Source of the DNA: Hormiphora californensis
Taxonomy: Eukaryota > Ctenophora > Tentaculata > Cydippida > Pleurobrachiidae
Reading direction: 5' to 3'
DNA: 64,000 bases
Assembly: GCA_020137815.1 (NCBI GenBank)
Contig: CM035355.1
Coordinates: 1,349,963 to 1,413,962 of the forward strand
The notes beneath the pieces are model-generated. The model saw only the letters and a program-made list of their open reading frames with translations. It had not been told where the DNA came from and did no database searches. Made by a program: the position numbers and the translations under genes. Shown here one piece after another: positions 1-12,449 of this stretch; the first letter of the stretch is position 1; each line of letters opens with the position of its first letter.

Positions 1-2460
1 TGGCGCGCCGCGCGCGATAGCGCTCGAGAGAGAGAGAGAGAGAGAGCGAGAGAGGCGCTCGCGAGAGAGCGAGAAGAGCCTCCGGTACCGACGCAGACAG
101 CTTTCCCTCATTGTCAAACGAAATACCTCACCATGGGTGCCCGGGGATTGCGCAAACCGCTTGGGCAAACTTGTGAGATCGGCCCCCCCCCCCCCTCCCC
201 CTGATTTCCAAACCTGGATTTTAGGTTTTCAATACCACATGAGTTTTTTACTGACTTTGAGGCCAAACTACGATTGGCTTTTATCTTGAGGTGTGTGTTA
301 GATAGTCAAAAAGAATTTTGCACTATTATAACACTGATTTCCCGTGCCGGCATGAAGCTGGGGGGTGTGGAAGAAAGGAACTCGCTTGTGTTTTAATCTG
401 ACATTGACAATGCACGCCACCTCACCTTCCTGCAACAACGTGCCTTAAGTGGTTATTCAGGAGCAGTTAGTTTGCCTGTATCCACTGCTTCACTATATTT
501 CTACAATTCAAAAATTGCTACAGAGCTACATGGCTCGCAAATTGTTACTATGACGAGTGGCTCTAGAAATTCCATAGCAAGAACACCCACATCTACTCAC
601 AACACAACCTCACACCTTTTTTATCCTTCCTCTTTCACTTACCTAACTCCACTTTCCCCTGGCCACAGATCTTTTCTCTATCCATCTACTACCGATTTTA
701 CTATTAATAACCTAAATGTTTATCTTCGCATTCCTTAACACCTGCTATCCCTTTTCTTTTGCAAACCAAAAAGGCATCCAGTGAAGATGCCGTGCAGGGA
801 AATGGGAACGTCTATTGTCAACATGATGTATTGCCGCAGGTGGAACATTTGTAAAAAACATTTCAGCGGTCCAATGTCCCCAACCATACACATGACAAGT
901 CGTTTTAATTCATCATCTCTGTCGTGTTCAGACTAGCCTCTTTGATCTCCCGACACGGAATCGCTTTTGTTGAGTCAGATTGGCTCGTGGAGGTAGACCT
1001 CACCTGCTCTTTCCTTCGTCCCTGCGCCCTTGGTGTCCTGCTTCACAAGCCGCCCTTAATTCCCGCGCTTTGCGTTCCTATTAATTGGTTTTTTGTCCAT
1101 CTCGTTTCTCATCTGGGTTCAGTTTATAATGTATTTGTGTATGGACAGAGCTGATTTCAAGAATGTGACAAGATATATTTCCATTCTTTGCAAGAGGTGT
1201 TACTTGGACAAGCTTATACTAAAAATAAAGTTACAATAACCCAGTATAACTATTAACCACCATAACTCCTTCTTATACCACCCAAGATCTCTATCGTGGC
1301 TTGAATCAACTACTGTCCACTTCAACAACATACTCGCCTCCACATAAATACCTTGTTCCTATGTAATCAATTATTATTTCAATGCTTCATTCTGCAGACA
1401 TAATAATAGGAAAAGCACTCCCCGGTAGGGTGTGAACGTCGACTCTGCATGGCTGGCAGCGCAAGGTTGCATTACTTTTTTCTGCCCCCACCCCACTCCC
1501 ACACGTTTTTCAGAAAGCCCGCAGAAAAAGCAGTTATACCTTTTACATATTATCGGTTTTTTTGGCATGAAAATCCAGATTCATAGGCTATAGCTTGCGC
1601 CCCTTTCATCGTTTGACGCCTTGACTTTGGAATGTAATTACCCGGCTTGAGGTCTTTGAACTCAGTCTTAAAATCAAGTCTCTATCCTCATCTGGAACCG
1701 AAGTTACAGACAGGTCCCATTTGCCCCTAAGTTTCGGGTAACAAAAACAATAAAAGGAAGGAAGAGACTTGCTTTTTAAGAAAAAGGTGACCAAACCGAA
1801 AAGGAGGAGAGACGGAGGCAAGAGCCGCTCCGCTGCTCTTCCTATCAAGCGGGTAAGATCGACGGGAGGTGGGGGCAATGAGGGTGGAGGGGGGGTCCAG
1901 GGTCAAAACGCCCAGAACGGCCCGAACGGCGTAAAGGTCATTTTGCAGACTCGAAAACCAAATGCTGGAAGCGCCAGGGACACCCGCAACACCACAGCAC
2001 CCTGAAGAGACGGATTCTCATCGAAATCAGAAGACTCCATCAATGGAAAGAGAATTGCTACTTTCAGCAACTACAACACATCTTGAATTTTGAAAATCCA
2101 GCAGACGGTTAATGGTCTTAAGCGGTCAAAGTGTTACGGACTGTTGTAGAAAACGATATGACGTTATGGTTTTTTTTTCACTATACGGACGCAATCTCGT
2201 CCAATCGATTTCTCTAAACTTAGGTCTACTTCAATATCGAGGCCAGCTAGTTGGGCCGCCCCCTATAATATACTGCCATAATCTTTGACGTTACACACGT
2301 CGTGATTTCATTTCATTACGTCAACTGACGATCCCAAATGAAAAATTTCTTTCTCAATTCGCGCCTCTTCCCTCTTAGTACCTCTTCTAGCTACTAAATC
2401 TACAATATGAAAAAAAATTCGCTCAAAAATTCCCAAAAATGAAGGAAGTGTACTCAAGCG
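1..2460. other. No supported gene; GA tract and unique sequence
   Basis: The first 65 bases are a GA-rich tract in a CG-rich palindromic context. The rest is unique-looking sequence with only short open frames. One short plus-strand frame near 1769-1851 is very basic and ends at a GTAAGA donor-like site, but nothing identifies it. A short motif near 770-815 (AAAAAGGCATCC then GCAGGGAAA) recurs near 16660 and 19130, so it is a piece of a dispersed repeat. Confidence 0.5.
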
Positions 2461-2664
2461 AACAGAAACTAATTTGAGATTAGTAGGCCTGGAAGTGCCT
2501 TACGATTTGAAGCTACCTTTGGCCACTGGTACAATATCCCTTTTGAATAAAACATAACAAAAGCAATCGGTTATACCCGGTCTGGACCCCCGTGTGTTAC
2601 GGGTGGCAAACGGTAGCTCAAATCGTAGGCACCTCTCCACCTACTAATTTCAATTAGTTTTGGT
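2461..2664. repeat. Fold-back (inverted-repeat) element, about 200 bp
   Basis: Two arms of about 60 bp are reverse complements with a few mismatches. The left arm (2461-2525) holds AACTAATTTGAGATTAGTAG and the right arm (2605-2664) holds its complement CTACTAATTTCAATTAGTTT. About 80 bp lie between them. This looks like a small non-autonomous DNA transposon or its relic. No clear target-site duplication was identified. Confidence 0.6.
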
Positions 2665-4080
2665 ATAACATGTTTATACTACTATGCTGCAGAGTCTGGA
2701 CAATGTGGATCCGTCATTATGGATGGGAATTGTGATATGATAATTCCTCGAGATACTCTTGCGTTCCTTGTTTTTTACTACTCTGGCTCTCCCCTGGCTC
2801 TCTTTCTATAGCATATTCTTCTTTATGTTTCTCAGTGTAAAACGGTTTGAGAAAAGGGAGCAAATGAGAGAGAGAGAGAGAGACAGAGAGAGAGAGGGAG
2901 ACAGAGACAGAGAGAAAGCCCATACAATAGTGATCAGAGTAGCAGGTATAACATCTATGTATGGGTAGCCACCTGTCGCTCTCTCCCATACAGACACCCC
3001 GGACATCGACCTCACGGCTTAAATTACATGCATACAACAATTGCCAGTGTGGGAACCTTAGGAGGTCAACATCGTGATTAACATGACTAGATTTGGAAGC
3101 AGACAACCAAACACAGACAACAGACCCACGCATTGCCATGAGCCATACACTAATGAAGTGTCACTATCGTCTACTAAAATATACATTCTAAGAAGACTCG
3201 GGGGATTCTACCCAGCTACTCAATAACTTACCTTGCTTCCAAAGACAATCCAGTTAGGTGGGATTATAATTTGTTCGTAGTCCCCAAGCTGCAGTGATCC
3301 TCAATCAGACTCAATTTAAAACACGACGGATGGTACTAGGAAAGGGAAACTTATTTTAGGAGATTATCGAGGAACTGAAATGAAGTGTGGCACTTCTCTG
3401 CTTTATTTTAAGTTGTTTAAGTTAGAGGTGCAGCACGAAACCTAAATGGGAATAAATTAAAACAATTGTGTGTAACTTTTTCCCTGGCTGTCCAATTTAA
3501 AGTTTTTGGCGAAAGATGACGTCTCAAGTTGTGTTGAATTCATTGATCCTAGAACCCCATGGCCCTTCCTAAAGTGTATCCTTGGATCAAGCGGATCACA
3601 ACATTTGGCGACGGTCTCATGTGCTTCCATTCCAACGTTGGTTTGCCAAGCCTGCACGTAATGCAACATTCCTGGTATCAAGGAATTTCAAACACACCAT
3701 TCCAACACACACTTTTTTTCACCAAACTCTCTAAGTGACACCACGATGTTACCACAATTTGTTGAGGGAATTATGCCGACTTTCTTTCTCTTGTACTCTC
3801 ACTGTAATATTGTGGATGAGAAATTGGCTTTGTTTGTATTGTGGCGTACCGCTACGAACAGGTTATGAGCCGGGGTAAGAGCTGCATGATAGGGGGCTTG
3901 CTGGAATTCTAAATCCTACAAGGGGGATTTATATTTGTGTAGCTCTAGGGCGGGGTGGTTTTAAATGGGGGGTCTATTAACACCTGTGCCGGGAGAAGTG
4001 CCCTACAGGAGAGACTGGCAGGGATATTTATTACTAGGTCGAGGTTGTTAAACGAAGTGAGGATGAGCCCTATACGTTTG
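2665..4080. other. No supported gene
   Basis: Apart from a GA tract (about 2866-2915), this stretch holds only short incidental open frames. I see no splice-supported exon or known domain. Confidence 0.4.
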
Positions 4081-4965
4081 TTCTAGCTATCTACTCGATC
4101 TCTCGATGCTCGGCTATTCTAGTCGAGCTATAGATCCTTATAATCTCCTATCTCTACTCTCTGATCTTATATAGAGCATGATATATTATATCTATACGAC
4201 TAGCTTATCTATATATAGTAGATATATAATCTCTCTCTCAATCATATAGCGATATACTCCTCTTAAGCTCGTTATATCTCTCATATCCCTCTCTCTATAT
4301 GCTTAGCTCGCGTCTCTCTTACCTCGCAATAGATCTATCTCTCGTATATATATGTTACTCTCTCTTCCTCTAGCGCTTCGATCTCCTCGACTCTCATCTG
4401 ATCCTCTTATCCTCGAGTCCTATAGCTGATGATCTTATCCTCTCTCATCTACTCTCTCTCATCCTCGCGCGCTTGCCTCTCTTCATCTCTCGATCTCTGC
4501 TCTTCCTCTCTCTCTCTCATCGTCTCCTCTCTCGCTCTCGCGCTCTCCTCTCTCTCTCTCATCTCTCCTCTCGCTCTCTTCTCATCTCTCTCCTCTCTCT
4601 CTCTCTCTCTACCCTCTTCTCTCTCTCTTCTGCCTCAGATCGCTCTATCTCTCTCGCTCCTTCTCTATCGCTCTCTGCGTTCTCCTCTATATCTCTCTTC
4701 TCTCGCTATCGCTCTCTCCGGCTCTATCTCTCTCGGCTCTCTGCCAGCCTATATATCACCTAAGAGATTCGTCGAGAGCTATCGATCTAGAGATAGAGAT
4801 CTAGAGCTAGCTAGAGAGCGCGACGATATCTTGCTCGATAGTGTCTTAGATCGATCGAATTCGCGACCTATCAGATCTAGTAGCTCAGATATCTATAGAG
4901 TGAGATTCGTATATATATATATAGAAATATATATATATAGATCTAGATAACAGAGCGAGTGTTAT
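4081..4965. repeat. CT-rich low-complexity block
   Basis: Degenerate (CT)n with interspersed ATCT, ATAG and CTCG words makes up this block. Long open frames rich in Ser and Leu run through it on the plus strand only because CTC, TCT and related codons avoid stops. No protein is called. Confidence 0.75.
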
Positions 4966-5680
4966 GTATACCCTTCTAGTTATAGTGATCATTGATAGAG
5001 TTTGTAGATGAGAGATCTCTAATATAAGCCACTCGCTCGTATAGAGGTGTGGTCTATATGCAGTTCATCATGCAGTCCTGCAGGAACCTTGTCACAGAGA
5101 CTGTTACATGCTCTACTCTAGTGTATATGGACCACAACTACATCGACTAGCACTCTTTTTTCACACGCCCTCTGCCACTCTATCTCTCTTTCCCCTCTCT
5201 ATCTTTGTCTATCTCTCCCCACTCTCTCTCTTCCTCTCTTTATATCTATCTTTTTCTCCCCTCTCAAGAATCTACCCCTCCCCACCCACCCCCATCTGAA
5301 CAAGGTATGGGTCTCTCTCCATCCCCTATCATCTAAACTCTATAGTCTATATTTCTTTTCTCTCCCCCCTCACCAAGTCCACTATCTGTATTGTACAACT
5401 AATGCAAAAATGTACATGGTAGTCAAACCCACTAGCTGTGCTGAATGACTTGTTAGGTGACGTAATATGACACTCACCGAATCTTTGCAACCAGAACAAC
5501 GTTCTGGCCACGAACTGCCTTTATTCGTCCTCCCGCCCACGTGGGACCCTTCTGAAGTGTTTTGTTGCACTCCCCGGCACCGCTGAGAATGAGTTTTACG
5601 TTGTAACACCCAGTGATGGTGCGTCCAGCTTTCCTTTCCTTCTTAATTTCCACCCGGAAGGTATCCGGCATTCTTCACAC
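4966..5680. other. No firm gene; possible 3' neighbour exon
   Basis: A minus-strand open frame at 5474-5671 ends at a good donor-like GTGAGT and could be an exon following the C1-like exons at 5681-6236. It has no recognisable domain and its frame carries a stop just upstream, so it is not called as a gene. Confidence 0.2.
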
Positions 5681-6236
5681 AGATAGCGTTTCCTGGCAGT
5701 CATCATGAAGAACCATCCGGCATACGGAGCATCGGACCTTGTTTCTCCGGATCCTGCACTCGGCTAAGGGAAGAGGAACGGGGTTAGTGTAAAGTATCTA
5801 GTAGGAAGATTTTGTCTGGGAAATTTCGACATGAATTCATTAGATCAGAGATAGGAACGCGTGGTAAAGTGGTTGTGGGCGTAGGTTTTATAGCTCTATG
5901 AATGAAGAGCTGCAGTCGGAACATGAAATAGGCTTAAAACCGAGGATAATTTTCTATAACTTGTTTGTTAGATGTCCCAAATTGGAAAAGCGATGCCGTA
6001 GTTTTTGCATTCATTCACCACTTTGCGATATATATATAGATATACCAGTCTCAGTCAATTTCAAATCGCAACAGTATTTACAACATACCGTTTTAATACG
6101 CTACACATACCTTGTCGGGTGGTAGTGTAATGCACTGCTGATCCCTCCTACTCGTACCCCATAGTGGGGATCCCATTGGAGGCCTCTCTGTCCAGTCGCT
6201 GTTGGTGGTACGCAGGCCATGGACCCACTCGAGCCC
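5681..6236 (-). CDS. Two candidate exons resembling the first C1 region of a zeta/iota-type diacylglycerol kinase
   Basis: Two minus-strand segments look like adjacent exons. The first (6236-6111, 42 codons) is preceded by the acceptor CTATCAG, ends at the donor GTATGT, and contains NSDWTERPPMGSPLWG, reminiscent of the DWSE...LW stretch before the first C1 finger in DGK-zeta-type enzymes. The second (5758-5681) encodes RCSVCRMVLHDDCQ, the C-x2-C-x4-H-x2-C half of a C1 zinc finger, and may end at GTGTGA. Both are phase 0. DGKs phosphorylate diacylglycerol to phosphatidic acid. No catalytic domain or other exon is visible, so this may be a dispersed gene or a remnant. The family assignment rests on remembered motif similarity. 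Confidence 0.35.
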
Positions 6237-8989
6237 CTGATAGAATGTAGCGGTTGAAAGTAACTAAACTTGATTGTGGAATCGTGGTTAACTCACACTT
6301 TCCATTTTGAGAATCATGAGAACATGAATCATTCTTGGTTTCATTGTTCACACCCAATGGTTTTTAGCGGGTGACATGAACACCACCAGCCCCACCATCT
6401 CCACACCTGAATCTGAATTGCAATAAAATTAAACATGGGCCAAAGTGTTCGATCAAGATTTCATTCTCCATTTATTCCAATTTTTTTTCGAGCACTCAAA
6501 TTTAAAAAAACAGAACAGTTTTCTTCTGCTCTCACTGTTGACGGTCTGATGCGGGACCAGCTCGAGACAGAGATCAGTCCCGAATCCCCCTACTAGTTAC
6601 TGAGCGGACACCCATCTGCTGTTGTCGTTGCGGCTCCCTGTCACTAGTTCTACAACACTGTAGGCAGGGAGACGCTCTAGCCGCAACACACGGCACCACC
6701 ATGATGTAGAGTGATAATTCGGCGTGTATAATAGCCTTTGAGTCCCCATACCCAGAAATGTACTGCAGCAGCACTCGAGGGTGTGCGGTGTCAACACACA
6801 GAAGGTTTATTTTTTGCTGCTTTGCACGGCGTGTTGCGGGTTTGTTGAACCACTGCATAAAACACGCATACACAAGATGGGTGTGCAATTTGTCCTAAGT
6901 GTTGGTCAGTTTGGCAGGATAGTCAGGGGGTGGGGTCATTGCTTGCAAGTTGTAATGAAATGGGCCCAAATATGCTAAAGTTTAATATGGAATAAATTGA
7001 GGGCCCAGTTTCCAAGGGGTCCACGGACAAGTCGTGGATACTGTAGTGGCACTTAGAACAGACAGCAACGCACACAAAAACAACGCAACTTGCTTTAGCC
7101 AGCCCTCATACTGACACGAAACGTGCATTCCTATCTAGTGACCCACAGTGCCTTGAACAGAGTGCTCCTTTCCCTAAAAGTATAAACGATAAAACGAGAA
7201 ATATAATCTCACCGCCACACGAAGAGCAGTCAACAAACAGGCTCTGTGAGTGTGTAGAATGGTGTGTACACGTGGTCATGTTTCATGTGACCTACTCCTA
7301 ACACAAATAGAAAGTACCACAACATCTTTTTATATAAATGCACTCTTTTAAAGCAATCAGAACACCCACAACACCTATCAGCAAAGCCACGTTCAAATAA
7401 ACCTATCTAGGACTGATGCCTACCTATAGAGGACTTGAGGAATTGGACACAGTCAATATGCCCAGTACACATGATGAGGCGACGAGAAGCATAGAAGCGG
7501 AGAACATTGGTTCCCAGAGTGAATTCGGAGCTTACTGTTGTTGAAGGACGGGCATGAAACTTATCTTTTGTTGGGCAACATAACGGTAAAGACGATAAGA
7601 ATGAAGTTTTAAATTAACGAAAAATGCGGACAAAAGTGATATTCTACGACCTGAGAGAATCTAAAAAAAGTTGCGACCTAAAAATAGAGATCTTAGCGGG
7701 TGATGATTTATTTTCCGATTAGGCTGTAGCATTCCGGCACAAACTCCATATCAAGGGTGAATCTTCTAAGAGCTCAGGTCACATCGAATCCAGGTAAAGC
7801 TAAGGTCTGCGGATTACTGATGCGGATAGAACTGCCGTGGAGTGCCGCCAGATCAATTCAGGCCCAAATAATTTGACTTTTCGTCATGGGCAGATAATGT
7901 ACTTTCTTCACACGGGGTCATCATATGCACCGTGAATTAGTAAAAAACAAAACCGCCATACGCTTAAAAACACAATCCAGTTCGTTAGTTTATATGCACA
8001 ATGTCGATGGATATTAGCTTGGCTCCATTATCTGGGGCTCCTTCCTGACTTTTTACTTGTTGCGCTGTGTCATACAGGACACCCGGAGTACTGGGAGCCA
8101 TCAACACCCACATCTCTATTCTAGTTTGGTTTTTGACCACAAAACCCGAAAAGCCTTGGGAAGAACTTTCCTTCCAAAATGAGTACACAAGTAAACAATA
8201 CATGGAACGAGAACAGTACAGATGTAAGTACTACAAGTAGAGCTGTATGCATACACTTGTCATGTGACGTTCGGAAAGAAGAAGAGACGCGAAGAGATAG
8301 AGGCGGAATAAGGAAGAAGAGAGAGACAATAGAGAAAGAACAGAGAGAGAGAAACAGAAAGAGAAATTATATCGGTACCTCGAGTACTTACTATATAGGA
8401 GGCACACCTAAAGTTACGGTCTACCATATCCACCAGGTGTTTTTTGCGCAAAGTCCAGGGTTTAGATCTAAGCAGCAAGTAGGTACCCACTCCTGATTGA
8501 TCTCGTTCCTCTCCTCTAACCAACATCGACATCACACCGTTCCCAGCCCTCTCTCCACAGTGCACGCGTGTTCTCTTTCACCTAAGTCTCTATACCGCTA
8601 CCCCCTACCTCTGATACGTGCTTTCGAGTAGCGTTTTATTAAGGTGATACCTTGGCGACTAGGGACCGTTCGTGGGTGCGCGTTGTAGACATGACAGGGG
8701 ACGCTGTTCACCGCTGTCTATAGGACAGTAACAATCACTCCTTCTCCTGTGTGTTACCGCGGACTTCAACACTGCCATCATGTCGTTTCCCTCCTCTAAC
8801 CCCACCCTGGACTGTTCTAATACGACTGGCACAAAAACCGTCAACAGAGACGGGGGTACCCGGCTCCGCCAGTGGCTGGCATGGGCGCTGGCTAATTCTG
8901 TTCTACGTTGATAGCCGGTGGGGGCCCCTCTCTGCTCCGGTGCGGCCTCTCTTCTCTAGATCTCTCTCTCTCTCTCCGCTCTGTTCCGG

Positions 8990-9120
8990 GGGGGTTGGGG
9001 GAGGGTGCGGGTGCGGGGGGCGGGTTGCGGGGGGGTTGGTGAGGGGGCGGGGGTGCGTGGAGGAAGTCGCGTGGGAGGTGTGGTTTGGGGGGGGGGATCG
9101 GGGGGGGGGTCAGGGGTGGG
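8990..9120 (+). repeat. G-rich block with quadruplex potential
   Basis: About 130 bp on the plus strand carry more than ten runs of three or more G separated by one to four bases. This is a textbook intramolecular G-quadruplex layout. A (TC)n tract precedes it. Confidence 0.6.
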
Positions 9121-9369
9121 AGGGAAAAAGAATTAGGGTTTAGGCGCCTCTGAATGGTTCTGATAGGTGTGGAAAGGGTCGCTAGTAAACGATAGGCAGG
9201 TCGTCCCATGTTTGTAAGTTTCACACAAAGTACAGCTGTGTCAGGATTCCTGTGCTGCACATCTCTGAGGGGTCGTCTCGTTATGCGTCGAGGTGTCACA
9301 CTCCCATTTAGATTTTACTGGCGATCTCTCTCACACCACCAATACGACGGAGGTAATCAACGGGAGTGG

Positions 9370-9670
9370 TATGTGTAGAAAAAATGGATAGAGGGATGAG
9401 GGATAGCGAGAGAGAAGAGAGAGAGAGAGAGAGAGAAAGGATGAGAGAGAGCTGAGGAGAGAGAGAGAGAGAGAGAGAGAGAGGGGAAGGTCGAGAGAGC
9501 AGAGAGGAGAGAGAGGAGAGAGAGAGGAATGATAGAGCGAGAGAGGAGAGAGAGGGAGAGATAGAGATGAGAAGGAGCAGCGCTAAGAGAGCGGGAAGAA
9601 GCGAGAGAGCGAGAGAGAGAGAGAGAGAGATAGAGAAGATAAATAGAGGAGAGAGAGATAGAGAGCGATA
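9370..9670. repeat. GA-rich low-complexity tract
   Basis: Degenerate (GA)n of about 300 bp, open on the minus strand as Ser/Leu repeats. It is not a gene. Confidence 0.8.
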
Positions 9671-9934
9671 AATATACATTTTGGTCTGTCCTATCACTGT
9701 AATATAGGCAATGAGTTAAGTTGGGTCCAACTAAGAAGAAATGAGAGACTATACTGTAAGATGTACTTGAGTGAGATGTAGAGGAAGGTTACAATACAAA
9801 ACGCGGCAAATGTCTATTGGCAAATCCTTATATGGACTGGCGAGAACTGCACATGGGGCTAGTAAATATATATGCTATCAACTGATGTGAATAGTGTGAT
9901 CAGTCGCGTACTGGAAGGGGGGGGGACTTGGGGC

Positions 9935-10150
9935 CTCAATCCATGGTCCGTGTGAGCCTCCCGAATGTTAGGGGCCCCCGAATTAGCGGCACCCCCCGAT
10001 TTAGTGGACAAGGATTTTTCCTCCCCCGATTGATATAGGACAATTGACCGCTTATTGTGACCCCGAATTTAGTAGTCTTAGTGAACACCCGATTTATGTG
10101 GCAAGACCTTTCCCCCCTCCGAGGTGGTCCCTAAATCGCGGGTCCGCGTA
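9935..10150. repeat. Relic of the pogo-like element found at 31935-32795
   Basis: Degenerate repeats of CCCCGATTTAGYGG-type words end in a complement-like CCTAAATCGCGGGTCCGCG. They match the arrangement at both ends of the intact element near 32 kb. The terminal inverted repeats are too decayed to define exact ends. Confidence 0.5.
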
Positions 10151-10599
10151 TAGCAACTAAAAAACAATTGTGTCACGGTCCACCTCTTGTGGAATCCACT
10201 AACCAATTACCAGGGCAAGTAATATGTGAAAGGACAATGAACCACGAGTCCTGCTACGCAGTAGCCGCAGGTAACAATAAGAACAGTATAAATACTGGAG
10301 TCAAGTTCTCACGCTCAGGAGCTGGAGGTTCTGAGGGTTGTAAAAGAAAGTAACCATGATAGAACAACACTGTATTAACCACAAGCAACTCTGGATGTAA
10401 CCACAGCCAACACTCTGGATGTACCCCACAAACACTTGGTAATGTAACCACAGCAACCTTGGGAATTTGGATGTGCCTAGCAACATTGGGAGTACCCATA
10501 AAGGAACGTGTCATGCAACATAAATTTTTTTGCAGAGATGGGTATGTTTCATGTTCATGAGCCAAAGACAATGATGGAAAGAAGTGGGTGATGAGATGA

Positions 10600-10746
10600 A
10601 AATGAGAGAGAGAGAGAGAGAGATGAGGAAAGAGAGGAGAGATGTGAGAGAGAGAGAGACCGAGAGAGGACAGAAAAGAGAAGAGAGACAGAGACATTAG
10701 ACAGAGAACAGTAAAGATAGAAATAAAGAGGAGGGAGAAAGAGAGA

Positions 10747-10779
<33 letters not shown>

Positions 10780-10795
10780 GAGAGAGAACAGGGAT
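10600..10795. repeat. GA-rich tract
   Basis: Degenerate (GA)n with short interruptions. Confidence 0.8.
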
Positions 10796-12029
10796 AGAAG
10801 CTGGTTCACACCATCATAACACCAGGTGGAACGTAGCCGCGACTAGAAAGAGACTCTCCTGGTCCCATGTGGTCTTGTACAAAGGGCAAAAAGGGTGTGA
10901 TGTGCAGTGTGCATATATTATTATTACGGAGGGTGATTTAGATTTAATTAATTTATTTAGAGAGATTTAGTTAGGGTGCTGAACTAATATATCTGAGTTT
11001 ATTACTCGGCACATTCGGTATGCAGACCTTAGGACTTCGTGTTTCAAGCCAGGTCTACAATATTGTTTGATCATGGCTCGGATCCACTCGTTGAGACTGA
11101 TCGAAAGCCATAGAAAAACGGGCGGGTTTGACCTACACTGGGTACGATTTCATTACACATCATCACAAAACGGAGATACATGTGGAGCCTACACCAATTG
11201 TCTAGCACACAATAAAATACTATGCTCATTGCACACCCTCATTAACTCAACATAATTTCATATCACTAGCCAACATAATCGTGGGGGATACAAGAAGCAA
11301 ATAGTGAGATTCGAACATCCCATGACCCATCGACAAAAAAATACGCAAATCTGCAATGTTAGAAACAACTAGACACCAATAAAATAGAGACAGAAATCAG
11401 AGAGTTAAAATATTGCTAAGTATATAGGTACACAGGTAAACAATCCGGCTTGTTACAGTTACCACGTACTATTCTGCTCGATCTACAGTGTGTTCGATGA
11501 TAAACACTGATAATACTACTGTACTTGTTTCCACGTTGCCTTGTTTAGATCTTAAGTGGATACTCCGGTATCATTCTCTGGGTTGTTAGAGCTAACTGTC
11601 AACAGTCTGTGCATCCTCCCCTGAGTGAGAGGCATTGTCGGTATCACCAGGGTGCGAGATCTCATGTTGACGATAATTAGAATACTCTGATGATATCTCT
11701 TGCTGCACAATTTCGCACAGATATTAAAGTTCATAAGCATTGGAATGGATCTTGCTCGTTCGACGGTCACAAGCAGATATGCTTATGAACAAGCAAGAAC
11801 ATGATAAGAAGACGAACTTTTTTGCAAGTAACTAAATCTGCTGATGAATTGCTTTCTTTCCAAGATTGTATAATGTTGAAGTGCACATTTTATTGTTGTA
11901 TCGGTATAGAGAGGGAAAACAGCCAACCAATATATCTTATTATAGTTGATGTGATCGAAAAGGTTTTGTTTCTTAATACAACCTGGCGTTACTCCCAATT
12001 GATAAACTGTCGATCAGCCAGGATAGAAA

Positions 12030-12064
12030 TAAAGAGAGAAATAGGAAAGAGAGAGAGGGAGAGA

Positions 12065-12101
<37 letters not shown>

Positions 12102-12127
12102 GGAGAGAAAGAGAGAGAGAGAGAGAG
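12030..12127. repeat. (GA)n microsatellite
   Basis: Nearly pure (GA)n about 320 bp upstream of the protease start codon. Confidence 0.85.
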
Positions 12128-12449
12128 TGATCGCTAATTATTCATATGTCGTTGTGCTTGTTTACGTTGTTGGATTGCACTCGATCGGACAGATCGTAGT
12201 GAGCTCACTTCACCATATATGTATCAACCTGTACCGTACATATAACTAATGTAATACCGCCTGGTCGGACTCCAATTGTTGTTGTTAATTATGTCGGTTC
12301 TCGGAGCCATATTTCTTTAGCTAGCTTGCTCTTTAGAAAATTGGTGTCAATACTTCTGCCCACTTTGAGTTGATTACGGCTGATCTTGGGACGCCACACG
12401 ACATACAGCTAGATCTATTATCTTATCGCTATCAATAACTCAAACAACC

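Larger units (their letters stand above)
6237..12449. other. Gene-poor stretch with simple repeats
   Basis: No open frame here has splice-site or domain support. It contains several GA tracts, a G-rich block (8990-9120), a pogo-like relic (9935-10150) and otherwise unique AT-rich sequence. Upstream exons of the C1-like gene could lie here, but none was recognised. Confidence 0.4.

Noticed and set aside
4429-4950. 173-codon Ser/Leu-rich frame
   Set aside because: CT-rich low-complexity sequence avoids stop codons; no domain or splice support.
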